NCBI GenBank assembly: GCA_963795335.1
Contig: CAWCHI010000009.1
Coordinates: forward strand, 1-64,000
Length of the DNA stretch: 64,000 nucleotides
DNA from: Trebonia sp963795335
GTDB taxonomy: Bacteria > Actinomycetota > Actinomycetes > Streptosporangiales > Streptosporangiaceae
Direction: 5' to 3'
The notes under the pieces: generated by a model
The model's database searches: none
Told to the model about the DNA's origin: nothing
The model's input: the letters and a program-made list of their open reading frames with translations, nothing else
Shown here: piece by piece, positions 1 through 8,327 of the stretch
Numbering within the stretch: position 1 is the first letter of the stretch
Layout: each line of letters begins with the position of its first letter
Program-made: the position numbers and the translations under genes

Positions 1-1200
1 GTGGCCGACCGGTCCCGGGTGGACTTCGGCACCGTGCGCGGCACGCAGTTCCTGCAGCCGCTCTTCGAGTTCTCCGGCGCCTGCGCGGGCTGCGGCGAAA
101 CACCGTACGTCAAGCTGCTGTCGCAGTTGTTCGGGGACCGGCTGATGGTCGCCAACGCGACCGGCTGCTCCTCGATCTACGGCGGGAACCTGCCCACCAC
201 GCCGTGGACGACCGGTCCCGACGGCCGCGGCCCGGCCTGGTCCAACTCCCTGTTCGAGGACAATGCCGAGTTCGGCCTGGGGTTCCGGCTGACCGCCGAC
301 CGGCACGGCGAGCTGGCCCGGAAGCGCCTGGCTGAGCTCCGCGAGGCGGTTGGCGACGGCCTGGCCGACGCTATCCTCGGCGCGCCGCAGCTCACCGAGT
401 CGGAACTGAGCGGGCAGCACGAGCGGGTCACCGAGCTGAAACGGCGGCTCGACGCGCTGCCCGGCGGACCCGACGGGGCCGCCGCCGACCTGCGCAGCGT
501 GGCCGATCACCTGCTCCGGCGCAGCGTGTGGATCGTCGGCGGCGACGGCTGGGCCTACGACATCGGCTCCGGCGGCCTCGACCACGTGCTGGCCAGCGGG
601 CGCAACGTGAACGTGCTGGTACTCGACACCGAGGTCTACTCCAACACCGGGGGCCAGTCATCGAAGGCGACGCCGCTCGGTGCCGTGGCCAAGTTCGCCG
701 CGGCCGGCAAGACCGTGCCGAAGAAGGACCTCGCGCTGCAGGCGATCGCCTACGGCTACGTCTACGTCGCCCGGGTGGCGATGGGCGCCGACCCGCAGCA
801 GACCCTGCGCGCTTTCCGCGAGGCCGAGGCCTACGACGGGCCGTCGCTGATCATCGCCTACAGCCACTGCATCGCGCACGGCATCGAGATGCGCGACGGG
901 CTCGGCCAGCAGTACCGCGCCGTCGCCAGCGGTTACTGGCCGCTGGTGCGCTATGACCCGATGGTGCGCGCGGCCGGCGGCAATCCGTTCCTGCTCGACT
1001 CGCCGCGGCCGCGCATCGCACTCGCCGATTACACCCAGCGGGAGCTGCGCTACCGCGCTCTCGCCAACACCCACCCGGAGGAGGCCGAACGACTGGGCCT
1101 CCTGGCCCAGGAAGCGGTCGACCAGCGCTGGGACACCTACGAGGAGATGGCGACCCGCGGCGCGCACCGGTTCCCCGCGGACGCGCGGAAGGACAGCTGA
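1..1200 (+). CDS. nifJ: Pyruvate:ferredoxin (flavodoxin) oxidoreductase, C-terminal part (cut by window edge)
   Basis: This is the last 399 residues of a NifJ-type enzyme that oxidatively decarboxylates pyruvate to acetyl-CoA and CO2 and reduces ferredoxin or flavodoxin in the cytoplasm. The visible part is the thiamine-diphosphate domain. CAGCGE (Cys28 and Cys31), ATGCSSIYGG, and a later Cys in YSHCIAHG give the four ligands of the proximal 4Fe-4S cluster. GDGWAYDIG followed by VYSNTGGQSS is the ThDP/Mg site. The family is about 1,170 residues and the reading frame is open at base 1, so the GTG at base 1 is an internal Val codon and the true start lies upstream. The stop overlaps the next start by one base (TGATG), so the two genes are translationally coupled. 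Confidence 0.95.
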   Translation: MADRSRVDFGTVRGTQFLQPLFEFSGACAGCGETPYVKLLSQLFGDRLMVANATGCSSIYGGNLPTTPWTTGPDGRGPAWSNSLFEDNAEFGLGFRLTADRHGELARKRLAELREAVGDGLADAILGAPQLTESELSGQHERVTELKRRLDALPGGPDGAAADLRSVADHLLRRSVWIVGGDGWAYDIGSGGLDHVLASGRNVNVLVLDTEVYSNTGGQSSKATPLGAVAKFAAAGKTVPKKDLALQAIAYGYVYVARVAMGADPQQTLRAFREAEAYDGPSLIIAYSHCIAHGIEMRDGLGQQYRAVASGYWPLVRYDPMVRAAGGNPFLLDSPRPRIALADYTQRELRYRALANTHPEEAERLGLLAQEAVDQRWDTYEEMATRGAHRFPADARKDS

Positions 1201-2201
1201 TGGACCTTTCGACCCGCTACCTGGGCCTGCCGCTGCGCAACCCGCTCGTCGCCTCCGCGTCCCCGCTCTCGAACACCCTCGACGGAGTGCGGCGGCTGGC
1301 CGGCGCCGGGGTGGGCGCGGTTGTGCTCTACTCCCTGTTCGAGGAGCAGCTGCGGGTGGAAGCGGAGCGGAACGCGCGGCTCGCCGACGCCGGCGCGGAC
1401 AGCTTCGCCGAGTCGCTGTCCTACTTCCCCGCCGGAACGGACACCGACACGGGCCCGCGCCGCTACCTGAGCCTGCTCGAGCGCGCGGCCAAGACCGTGG
1501 ACATCCCGGTGATCGGCAGCCTCAACGGCGTCACCCGCAGTGGCTGGACCAGCTACGCGCGCGCGATCCAGGACGCGGGCGCCGCGGCGATCGAGCTCAA
1601 CATCTACTACATCGCGGCTGACCCGCGGCTAACCGGCCGCGACGTCGAGCAGCGCCACCTCGACATCCTGGGCCAGGTCAAAGACGCCGTGACCGTCCCG
1701 GTCGCGGTCAAGCTCGGCCCGCAGTTCAGCTCCCCCGGTGAGATCGCCCTGCGGCTGGACAAGGCCGGCGCGGACGGCCTCGTCCTGTTCAACCGGTTCC
1801 TCCAGCCCGACATCGACGTGGAGTCTCTCGCCGTAGTGCCCGCCGTGGAACTGTCCACCCCGGCCGAGGCCAGGCTGCCGCGCACCTGGATCTCCCTGCT
1901 GCGCAGGCAGGTCCGTGCCTCACTCGCGGGGACCAGCGGCGTGGAAGCACCCGCGGACGTCGTCAAGTACCTGCTGGCGGGGGCCGATGTCGTGATGACC
2001 GCGTCCGCGCTGATCCGGCACGGACCGCAGCATGCCGCCGTCCTGCTCGAGGGGTTGTCGGACTGGATGGCGCGCAAGGGTTACGCCTCAGTCAGCGAAC
2101 TGCGCGGGATACTCGCCGTGCCCGCCGGCACCGATCAGGCGGCCTATGAACGCGCGGGCTACGTTCGCGCGCTGCGCGGCGCCAACGGCGCCCCCTGGTG
2201 A
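1200..2201 (+). CDS. Dihydroorotate dehydrogenase-like FMN protein
   Basis: A 333-residue protein of the dihydroorotate dehydrogenase-like subgroup (FMN-binding TIM barrel). The N-terminus MDLSTRYLGLPLRNPLVASA and the later VPVAVKLGP and GADGLVLFNRF strands are typical of this fold. The subgroup differs from biosynthetic PyrD, and its substrate is not established. The gene starts inside the nifJ stop codon, so the pair is almost certainly one operon. That pairing suggests a redox partner role beside the oxidoreductase, which is an inference. A weak 5-bp hairpin (2218-2232) follows the stop. It could instead be a PreA-like dihydropyrimidine dehydrogenase relative, but no Fe-S domain is fused. 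Confidence 0.85.
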   Translation: MDLSTRYLGLPLRNPLVASASPLSNTLDGVRRLAGAGVGAVVLYSLFEEQLRVEAERNARLADAGADSFAESLSYFPAGTDTDTGPRRYLSLLERAAKTVDIPVIGSLNGVTRSGWTSYARAIQDAGAAAIELNIYYIAADPRLTGRDVEQRHLDILGQVKDAVTVPVAVKLGPQFSSPGEIALRLDKAGADGLVLFNRFLQPDIDVESLAVVPAVELSTPAEARLPRTWISLLRRQVRASLAGTSGVEAPADVVKYLLAGADVVMTASALIRHGPQHAAVLLEGLSDWMARKGYASVSELRGILAVPAGTDQAAYERAGYVRALRGANGAPW

Positions 2202-2491
2202 CAAGCAGGTCGTGCGGGGTGGAGAAACCACCACCCGTTCGGATGCGGGTCTTAGATCTTTCCGCCAGGTGCGCCGTGGGACGAAGGTCCGTTACATCCG
2301 GGACGTTAACCGGTAGCGGCAGCGGCAGCCGGGACCACAGGCTGGCTCAGGACATGAGCGTGCGCGAGGTGCCCTGGTGGGGCGTTGTCTCGTCCGCCGC
2401 GCCGCCGGCCGGCTTGGCCGCCGGGTGGACGACCCCTGGCACGCCGCGCCCGGACGCGGGCGGACACGAAGGAACCAGTCAGGGGTCAGTG

Positions 2492-4261
2492 ATGCACTAC
2501 AGCAGCGGCAACTACGAGGCGTTCGCCCGTCCGCGGAAGCCCGCGGGAGCCGAGAACAAGACCGCGTGGTTCGTCGGCGCCGGGCTGGCGTCGCTGTCCG
2601 GCGCGGCGTTCCTGATCCGCGACGGGCAGCTGCCCGGGCACAAGATCACGATCCTGGAGCGCCTGCCACTGCCGGGCGGCGCGCTCGACGGGATCAAGGA
2701 GCACAGGAAGGGCTTCGTGATCCGCGGCGGACGGGAGATGGAAGACCACTTCGAGTGCGTGTGGGACCTTTTCCGGTCCATTCCCTCGCTTGAGGTCGAG
2801 GGGGCCAGTGTGCTCGATGAGTTCTACTGGCTGAACAAGGACGACCCCAACTACTCGCTGCAGCGCGTCACGGTCCGACAGGGGCAGGATGCGCACACGG
2901 ACGGGCTGTTCGCGCTCGGCGCCACGGCGCAGAAGGAGATCCTCCGGGTCTTCCTCGCGACCCGTGAGGAGATGGAGGGCAAGCGCATCGACGAGGTGTT
3001 CGGCGCGGAGTTCCTCGCGAGCAACTTCTGGCTCTACTGGCGGACGATGTTCGCCTTCGAGGAGTGGCACAGCGCCCTGGAGATGAAGCTCTACCTGCAC
3101 CGGTTCATCCACCACATCGGCAGCTTGCCCGACTTCTCCGCGCTGAAGTTCACCCGGTACAACCAGTACGAGTCGCTGGTGCTGCCGCTCTACACGTGGC
3201 TGATCGGCCAGGGGGTCGTCTTCGGGTTCCGCACCGAGGTGACCGACGTCGACTTCGACCTCACTCCCGGCCGCAAGCGCGCCACGCGGATCCACTGGGT
3301 CAGCGACGGCCAGGCGGGCAGCACCGGGCTTGGCCCCGACGACCTGCTGTTCCTGACGATCGGATCACTCACCGAGAACTCGGACAACGGAGACCAGCAC
3401 ACGCCGGCCAGGCTCAACGAGGGCCCGGCCCCGGCCTGGGACCTGTGGCGGCGGATCGCGGCCAAGGACCCGGCGTTCGGGCACCCGGACGTCTTCGGCG
3501 CGCACATCCCGCAGACAAAATGGGAATCGGCCACCGTGACGACACTGGACGCGCGCATCCCCGAGTACATCAGGCGAATCTGCAAGCGCGACCCTTTCAG
3601 CGGCCGGGTCGTCACCGGCGGCATCGTCACCGCGCGGGACTCGGGCTGGCTGATGAGCTGGACGGTCAACAGGCAGCCGCACTTCAAGCAGCAGACGGCG
3701 GGCCAGGTCGTCGTCTGGGTCTACTCCCTGTTCGCGGACAGGCCCGGCGACTACGTCAAGAAGACGATGCAGGACTGCACCGGCGCGGAGATCACCGCCG
3801 AGTGGCTCTACCACCTGGGCGTCCCCGTCGGGGACATCCCCCGGCTCGCCGCCACTGGCGCCACGTGCGTCCCGGTCATGATGCCGTACGTCACCGCGTT
3901 CTTCATGCCCAGGCGGGCCGGCGACCGCCCGGACGTCGTGCCGGCCGGGTCGGAGAACTTCGCCTTTATCGGCCAGTTCGCCGAGTCCAGCCGGGACTGC
4001 ATCTTCACCACCGAGTACTCCGTGCGCACCCCGATGGAGGCCGTCTACACCCTGCTCGGCATCGAGCGCGGCGTGCCCGAGGTCTTCAACTCCACGTACG
4101 ACGTCCGCACGCTGCTCGCCGCGGTCACCCGGCTGCGGGACGGACGGGAACTGCCCGTCCCCGCGCCCGAATACCTCCGCCGGTGGCTGGTCGGCAAGCT
4201 CGGCGAGAGCGAGATCGGCGAGCTGCTGACCGAGTTCGGTCTCGTGCCCGGCAAGCCCTGA
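2492..4261 (+). CDS. ohyA: Oleate hydratase (FAD-dependent)
   Basis: A 589-residue member of the oleate hydratase (myosin-cross-reactive antigen) family. These enzymes add water to the cis-9 double bond of oleate to give 10-hydroxystearate and need FAD. The FAD dinucleotide motif VGAGLASLSGAA lies at about residues 28-39, followed by ILERLPLPGGALDG and the family block RGGREMEDHFECVWD. The conserved C-terminal FIGQFAESSRDCIFTTEYSVR is also present. The frame stays open upstream, but the ATG at 2492 gives the normal family N-terminus and has AGGGG seven bases upstream. The 290-bp gap before it holds no gene. A 15-bp dyad (4274-4288) follows the stop. The role is probably detoxification or modification of host or soil unsaturated fatty acids. 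Confidence 0.93.
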   Translation: MHYSSGNYEAFARPRKPAGAENKTAWFVGAGLASLSGAAFLIRDGQLPGHKITILERLPLPGGALDGIKEHRKGFVIRGGREMEDHFECVWDLFRSIPSLEVEGASVLDEFYWLNKDDPNYSLQRVTVRQGQDAHTDGLFALGATAQKEILRVFLATREEMEGKRIDEVFGAEFLASNFWLYWRTMFAFEEWHSALEMKLYLHRFIHHIGSLPDFSALKFTRYNQYESLVLPLYTWLIGQGVVFGFRTEVTDVDFDLTPGRKRATRIHWVSDGQAGSTGLGPDDLLFLTIGSLTENSDNGDQHTPARLNEGPAPAWDLWRRIAAKDPAFGHPDVFGAHIPQTKWESATVTTLDARIPEYIRRICKRDPFSGRVVTGGIVTARDSGWLMSWTVNRQPHFKQQTAGQVVVWVYSLFADRPGDYVKKTMQDCTGAEITAEWLYHLGVPVGDIPRLAATGATCVPVMMPYVTAFFMPRRAGDRPDVVPAGSENFAFIGQFAESSRDCIFTTEYSVRTPMEAVYTLLGIERGVPEVFNSTYDVRTLLAAVTRLRDGRELPVPAPEYLRRWLVGKLGESEIGELLTEFGLVPGKP

Positions 4262-4273
4262 GGCGGACCTGCA

Positions 4274-4288
4274 TGACCCCGGGGGTCA
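4274..4288. repeat. 15-bp perfect dyad after the oleate hydratase gene
   Basis: TGACCCC-G-GGGGTCA lies 13 bases past the oleate hydratase stop and about 200 bases before the next gene. It could fold as a short terminator stem or act as an operator for the downstream gene. A second hairpin, GGCCAG-GAGA-CTGGCC with a GNRA loop, is at 4396-4411. Confidence 0.35.
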
Positions 4289-4486
4289 GGCGGGGGACGA
4301 GCCGCCACCAGCGGGGGCGCGCCTGGAGCCGCCGGCCCGGCAGGGGCACAGATCCGTTCTGCCGGGGACCAATGACCCTGCCCGCGGCGCAGGCCGGCCA
4401 GGAGACTGGCCTGGAGGAGGCGGGAGGGCGCGCAGGCCATGGACGCCCTTGTCAGGACATCATGAGCTGGTGGCGGAGGCGCTGAG

Positions 4487-7153
4487 ATGAGCACGATGCA
4501 GGCCGGCGACCCGGTGTACGCGCTGCTGACAGACGGCAGCACAGTGGAGATCCGGCTGGCCGGACCGGCTGACTACGAGGCGGTCAAGGCCATGCACGAG
4601 GCGATGGCGCCGGAAAACATTTACCTGCGCTTCTTCAGCATGAGCCACATCGCGGCGGAACAGCAGGCACGGCGGATATGCCGGGAGCCCAGCCCGGGTG
4701 ACATGTCGCTGCTGGCGTTCGCCGGCGAAGAGCTGGTCGGGGTGGGCACCTTCTGCCCGCTCCCGGAGGACCCGGCGCGGGCCGAGGTGGCGTTCGCGGT
4801 CGCCGATCACATGCATCACAAGGGCATCGCCACCTTGCTGCTCGAGCACCTGGTGTCCCGGGCCAGGAGGCAGGGCGTGACCGCGCTGTCCGCCCAGACA
4901 CTCGTCGAGAACGCCGACATGCTCCGGGTGTTCTCCGACGCCGGGCTGGCGGTGCGGCGAAAGACCGTCGGCGACACCCTCGACATGACCTTCCCGCTGC
5001 CGGTCGCGGGGACCGGCCTGGACAGCTACCTGGATGCGGTCGGCGCGCGGGAGCGGAGCGCGGACATCGCCAGCCTGCGTCATCTCCTCGCGCCCGCCTC
5101 CGTGGCGGTTATCGGCGCCAGCCGCCGGGCCGGCACGGTGGGCCGGGCCATCCTCGACAACATCCGCACCGCCGGCTACGCCGGCCGGCTCTACCCGGTG
5201 AACCCGCATGCGACTGAGGTCGGCGGCCTCCCCTGCCTGCCCTCTCCCGACGAACTGCCTGAGGCCGTGGACCTGGCGGTCATCGCGGTGCCCCCCGCGG
5301 CCGTCGTGAACGCGGCCGAGGGGTGCGGGCGCCGCGGGGTGGGTGCCCTGGTGGTCATCACGGCTGGGCTGGATGCAGCCGCATCCGCGGACCTGCTGTC
5401 GGTCTGCCGCCGCCGTGGCATGCGGCTGGTCGGGCCGAACTGCTTCGGCGTGGCGGTACCCGCTCTCGGACTGGACGCCACCTTCGCCGACGGGCACGCG
5501 CGGCCGGGCGCCGCCGGGCTTGTCATGCAATCCGGCGGCCTGGGCTTTGCCGTGGTGAACCAGTTGTCCAGGCTCGGCATCGGCATCTCCTCGTTCGTAT
5601 CGGCGGGCAACAAGCTGGACGTGTCGAGCAACGACATGCTGCTGTGGTGGGAGGCCGACACCGCCACCCGGCTGGCCGTGCTCTACATCGAGTCGTTCGG
5701 CAACCCGCGCAAGTTCGCCCGGACCGCGCGCCGGGTCGCCGTGAAGATGCCGGTGCTGACCGTGCAGGCTGGCCGCTCGGTCGCCGGCCAGCGCGCCGCG
5801 GCCTCGCACACGGCGGCGGTGGCGACCCCGCTGGTCAGCCGGGAAACCCTGTTCGAGCAAGCTGGCATCATCGCCACGCCCACGCTCGGAGAGCTGATCG
5901 AAGCGACCGCGCTGCTGGCCAGCCAGCCGGTCCCGGACGGCCGCACGGTTGCGATCGTCTCCAACGTGGGTGGCGCGGGAGTGCTGGCCGCCGACGTCTG
6001 CGCCGACCTCGGCCTGACCGTGCACCGGCCGCACGGGGCGACCCGTGACAGCCTGCGGGCGCTGGTCCCTGATGGGGGCACGGTCAACGGCCCGGTGGAC
6101 ACCACGGCAACCATTTCGGCCGCGGCGTTTCAGGCGGTCATCGAGCAGGCCGCCGCCGATGACGAGGTCAACGCGGTGATCGCGCTGGTCCTGCCGACCG
6201 CGGCGACGGGTGACCTGCCCGCAGCGATCCAGCGGGCCCAGGTCGGCGTGCCCGTGGCCGCCGTCCACCTCGACCAGGCGGAATCGGTCCGCCTGCTCCC
6301 CGGCGCCAGCGCACCAGTGCCGTTTTACGGGTACCCCGAAGCAGCGGTGACAGCCATGGCCCGGGCGGCCCGGTATGGTGCCTGGCGGGCCGCGCCACGC
6401 GGCGTGCTGCCCGCGTTCAGCGACATCAAGGCCGACGACGCGCGCACGCTGCTGCGCGAGTTCCTGCGCGGCGGGCGGGGTGGCTGGCTGCCGGCCGGGA
6501 CGACCGCCGGCCTGCTGCGCTGCTACGGCATCCCGCTCATCCAGTCAACGGCGGCCCGCAGCGAAGACGAGGCCGTGCGCGCCTTCCAGGCCGCGGCCGG
6601 CCCGGTGGTGCTGAAAGCCGACGTACCGGGTCTCGTGCACAAGACGGACGCGGGCGGCGTCGAACTGGACATCCGCGACGAAGCCGGAGTGCGCGCCGCC
6701 TACCAGCGGCTGGCCGGGCGCTTCGCCGGCAAGCTGCGCCAGGTCCTGATCCAGCCGATGATCACCGGCGGGACCGAGCTGATCGCAGGCATGCTGGATG
6801 ACCATGTATTCGGCCCGCTGGTCGTCCTCGGCCCCGGGGGGGTCGCCACCGAGGTACTGGGCGGCCACGTGGCGCGGCTGACACCGCTGACCGACGTCGA
6901 CGCGGACGCGCTGATCCGGTCGGTCAAGACGGCACCGCTGCTGCTCGGGTACCGGGGCAGCCCGCCGGCCGACCTCGGGGCCCTGCGCGACTTGCTGCTG
7001 CGGCTCTCCCGCCTCGCGGACGACCTGCCCGAGATCACCGACCTGGACCTTAACCCGGTGATCGCCCGGCCCGACGGGGTACTCGCGGTCGACGCCCGGA
7101 TCAAGGCAGTGCCATACCGGGAGCAGGACCCGTTCCTGCGCCGGCTGCGCTGA
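4487..7153 (+). CDS. GNAT acetyltransferase fused to ADP-forming acyl-CoA synthetase (Pat-like)
   Basis: An 888-residue fusion. Residues about 10-165 form a GNAT N-acetyltransferase. Residues about 195-480 are the CoA-binding and ligase domains of NDP-forming acyl-CoA synthetases (VAVIGASRRAGTVGRAIL at the CoA site). Residues about 640-885 are an ATP-grasp domain (GPVVLKADVPGLVHKTDAGGV). The His of ASHTAAVAT occupies the position of the phosphorylated histidine in active family members. GNAT-first fusions are the actinobacterial form of the Pat lysine acetyltransferase, which acetylates and inactivates acetyl-CoA synthetase and related enzymes. Whether this copy is a regulator or an active acetate/acyl-CoA ligase cannot be decided from sequence. 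The start is fixed by GGAGG at 4475-4479. A 9-bp stem hairpin follows the stop. Confidence 0.88.
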   Translation: MSTMQAGDPVYALLTDGSTVEIRLAGPADYEAVKAMHEAMAPENIYLRFFSMSHIAAEQQARRICREPSPGDMSLLAFAGEELVGVGTFCPLPEDPARAEVAFAVADHMHHKGIATLLLEHLVSRARRQGVTALSAQTLVENADMLRVFSDAGLAVRRKTVGDTLDMTFPLPVAGTGLDSYLDAVGARERSADIASLRHLLAPASVAVIGASRRAGTVGRAILDNIRTAGYAGRLYPVNPHATEVGGLPCLPSPDELPEAVDLAVIAVPPAAVVNAAEGCGRRGVGALVVITAGLDAAASADLLSVCRRRGMRLVGPNCFGVAVPALGLDATFADGHARPGAAGLVMQSGGLGFAVVNQLSRLGIGISSFVSAGNKLDVSSNDMLLWWEADTATRLAVLYIESFGNPRKFARTARRVAVKMPVLTVQAGRSVAGQRAAASHTAAVATPLVSRETLFEQAGIIATPTLGELIEATALLASQPVPDGRTVAIVSNVGGAGVLAADVCADLGLTVHRPHGATRDSLRALVPDGGTVNGPVDTTATISAAAFQAVIEQAAADDEVNAVIALVLPTAATGDLPAAIQRAQVGVPVAAVHLDQAESVRLLPGASAPVPFYGYPEAAVTAMARAARYGAWRAAPRGVLPAFSDIKADDARTLLREFLRGGRGGWLPAGTTAGLLRCYGIPLIQSTAARSEDEAVRAFQAAAGPVVLKADVPGLVHKTDAGGVELDIRDEAGVRAAYQRLAGRFAGKLRQVLIQPMITGGTELIAGMLDDHVFGPLVVLGPGGVATEVLGGHVARLTPLTDVDADALIRSVKTAPLLLGYRGSPPADLGALRDLLLRLSRLADDLPEITDLDLNPVIARPDGVLAVDARIKAVPYREQDPFLRRLR

Positions 7154-7158
7154 GTAAT

Positions 7159-7184
7159 GGCCCGGGCAACCCCACGCCCGGGCC
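7159..7184 (+). terminator. Hairpin terminator after the GNAT/acyl-CoA synthetase gene
   Basis: GGCCCGGGC (7159-7167) and GCCCGGGCC (7176-7184) form a perfect 9-bp stem with an 8-base loop five bases past the stop. There is no T-run, which is usual for actinobacterial terminators. Confidence 0.6.
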
Positions 7185-7241
7185 GATCGGGCATCTGACG
7201 ACGGCGGCAACCGCCGCGCGCACCCCGCAAGCCCCGGTAGC

Positions 7242-7257
7242 GACATTTCTTTATGTC
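7242..7257. promoter_or_regulatory. Dyad in the moaA promoter region
   Basis: GACAT-N6-ATGTC lies 25-40 bases upstream of moaA inside an AT-richer patch. This placement fits an operator or core-promoter element. No regulator is assigned. Confidence 0.35.
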
Positions 7258-7281
7258 ACTTTTGGCACGTAGGCTGGGTGG

Positions 7282-8271
7282 ATGCTCAGTGATTCCTACG
7301 GGCGGGTGGCGACGGACTTGCGGGTGTCCCTCACGGACCGCTGCAACCTGCGCTGTGCCTACTGCATGCCGCCCGAGGGTCTCGACTGGCTGCCGGCCCC
7401 CGAGGTCCTCACCACCGACGAGGTGGTCCGGCTGGTCCGGATCGGCGTCGAGCTGCTCGGCATCCGCGAGGTCCGGTTCACCGGCGGCGAGCCGCTGCTG
7501 CGGCGCGACCTGGTGTCCATCGTCGCGGCGACCGCCTCCCTGGCGCCGCGCCCCGAGATCTCGCTGACCACCAACGGGATCGGCCTGGGCCGGCTCGCAA
7601 GCGACCTGCGCGCGGCCGGGCTCGACCGCGTCAACGTCTCCCTGGACACGGTCCGGCCTGAGGTCTTCCGCAAACTGACCCGCCGCGACCGGCTGGAAGA
7701 CGTGCTATCCGGGCTCGCCGCCGCGGCGGCCGCGGGCCTGACCCCGGTCAAGGTCAACGCGGTGCTGATGCGCGGGCTGAACGACGGCGAGGCCCCCGAG
7801 CTGCTGCGCTACTGCCTCGAGCACGACTACGAGCTGCGGTTCATCGAGCAGATGCCGCTCGACGCGCAGCACGGCTGGAAGCGGGCCGAGATGGTGACCG
7901 CGGACGAGATCTTCCAGCTGCTGTCGGCGTCGTTCAGTCTTTCCGAGGACACCGAACATGCGCGTGGCGCCGCCCCGGCCGAAACCTTCCTCGTGGGCGG
8001 CGGCCCGGCCCGGGTCGGCGTCATCGGGTCGGTCACGCGGCCGTTCTGCGGTGCCTGCGACCGGGTCCGGCTGACCGCCGACGGGCAGATCCGCAACTGC
8101 CTGTTCGCCCGGTCCGAGAGCGATTTGCGCTCCGCCCTGCGGTCGGGCGCGACCGACGAGGAGATCGCCGGCCGCTGGCGGGCGGCGGTCGCGGCGAAGC
8201 TGCCGGGGCATGGGATCAACGAGCCGGCCTTCCTCCAGCCGGACCGCCCGATGTCCGCCATCGGCGGCTAA
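7282..8271 (+). CDS. moaA: GTP 3',8-cyclase MoaA (molybdenum cofactor biosynthesis)
   Basis: A 329-residue radical-SAM enzyme for the first step of molybdopterin synthesis: GTP to 3',8-cyclo-7,8-dihydro-GTP, which MoaC then converts to cyclic pyranopterin phosphate. The N-terminal radical-SAM cluster motif is C21-x3-C25-x2-C28 in DRCNLRCAYC. RFTGGEPLLRRD is the SAM-binding strand. The C-terminal substrate-binding cluster uses FCGACDRVRL plus RNCLF. The protein ends in Gly-Gly, which is required in known MoaA proteins. No other moa gene is in the window. The last six codons and stop lie inside a perfect 30-bp tandem duplication (8251-8310). Confidence 0.96.
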   Translation: MLSDSYGRVATDLRVSLTDRCNLRCAYCMPPEGLDWLPAPEVLTTDEVVRLVRIGVELLGIREVRFTGGEPLLRRDLVSIVAATASLAPRPEISLTTNGIGLGRLASDLRAAGLDRVNVSLDTVRPEVFRKLTRRDRLEDVLSGLAAAAAAGLTPVKVNAVLMRGLNDGEAPELLRYCLEHDYELRFIEQMPLDAQHGWKRAEMVTADEIFQLLSASFSLSEDTEHARGAAPAETFLVGGGPARVGVIGSVTRPFCGACDRVRLTADGQIRNCLFARSESDLRSALRSGATDEEIAGRWRAAVAAKLPGHGINEPAFLQPDRPMSAIGG

Positions 8272-8310
8272 GGCCGCCCGATGTCCGCCATCGGCGGCTA
8301 AGGCCGCCCG
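8251..8310 (+). repeat. Perfect 30-bp tandem duplication over the moaA stop codon
   Basis: Bases 8251-8280 are repeated exactly at 8281-8310. Each copy encodes MSAIGG-stop and contains the small hairpin CCGCC-ATC-GGCGG. The first copy is the real C-terminus of moaA. The second lies behind the stop and only duplicates the hairpin. Replication slippage is the simplest origin. Confidence 0.9.
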
Positions 8311-8327
8311 GGCCGGCCAGGGGCAGG

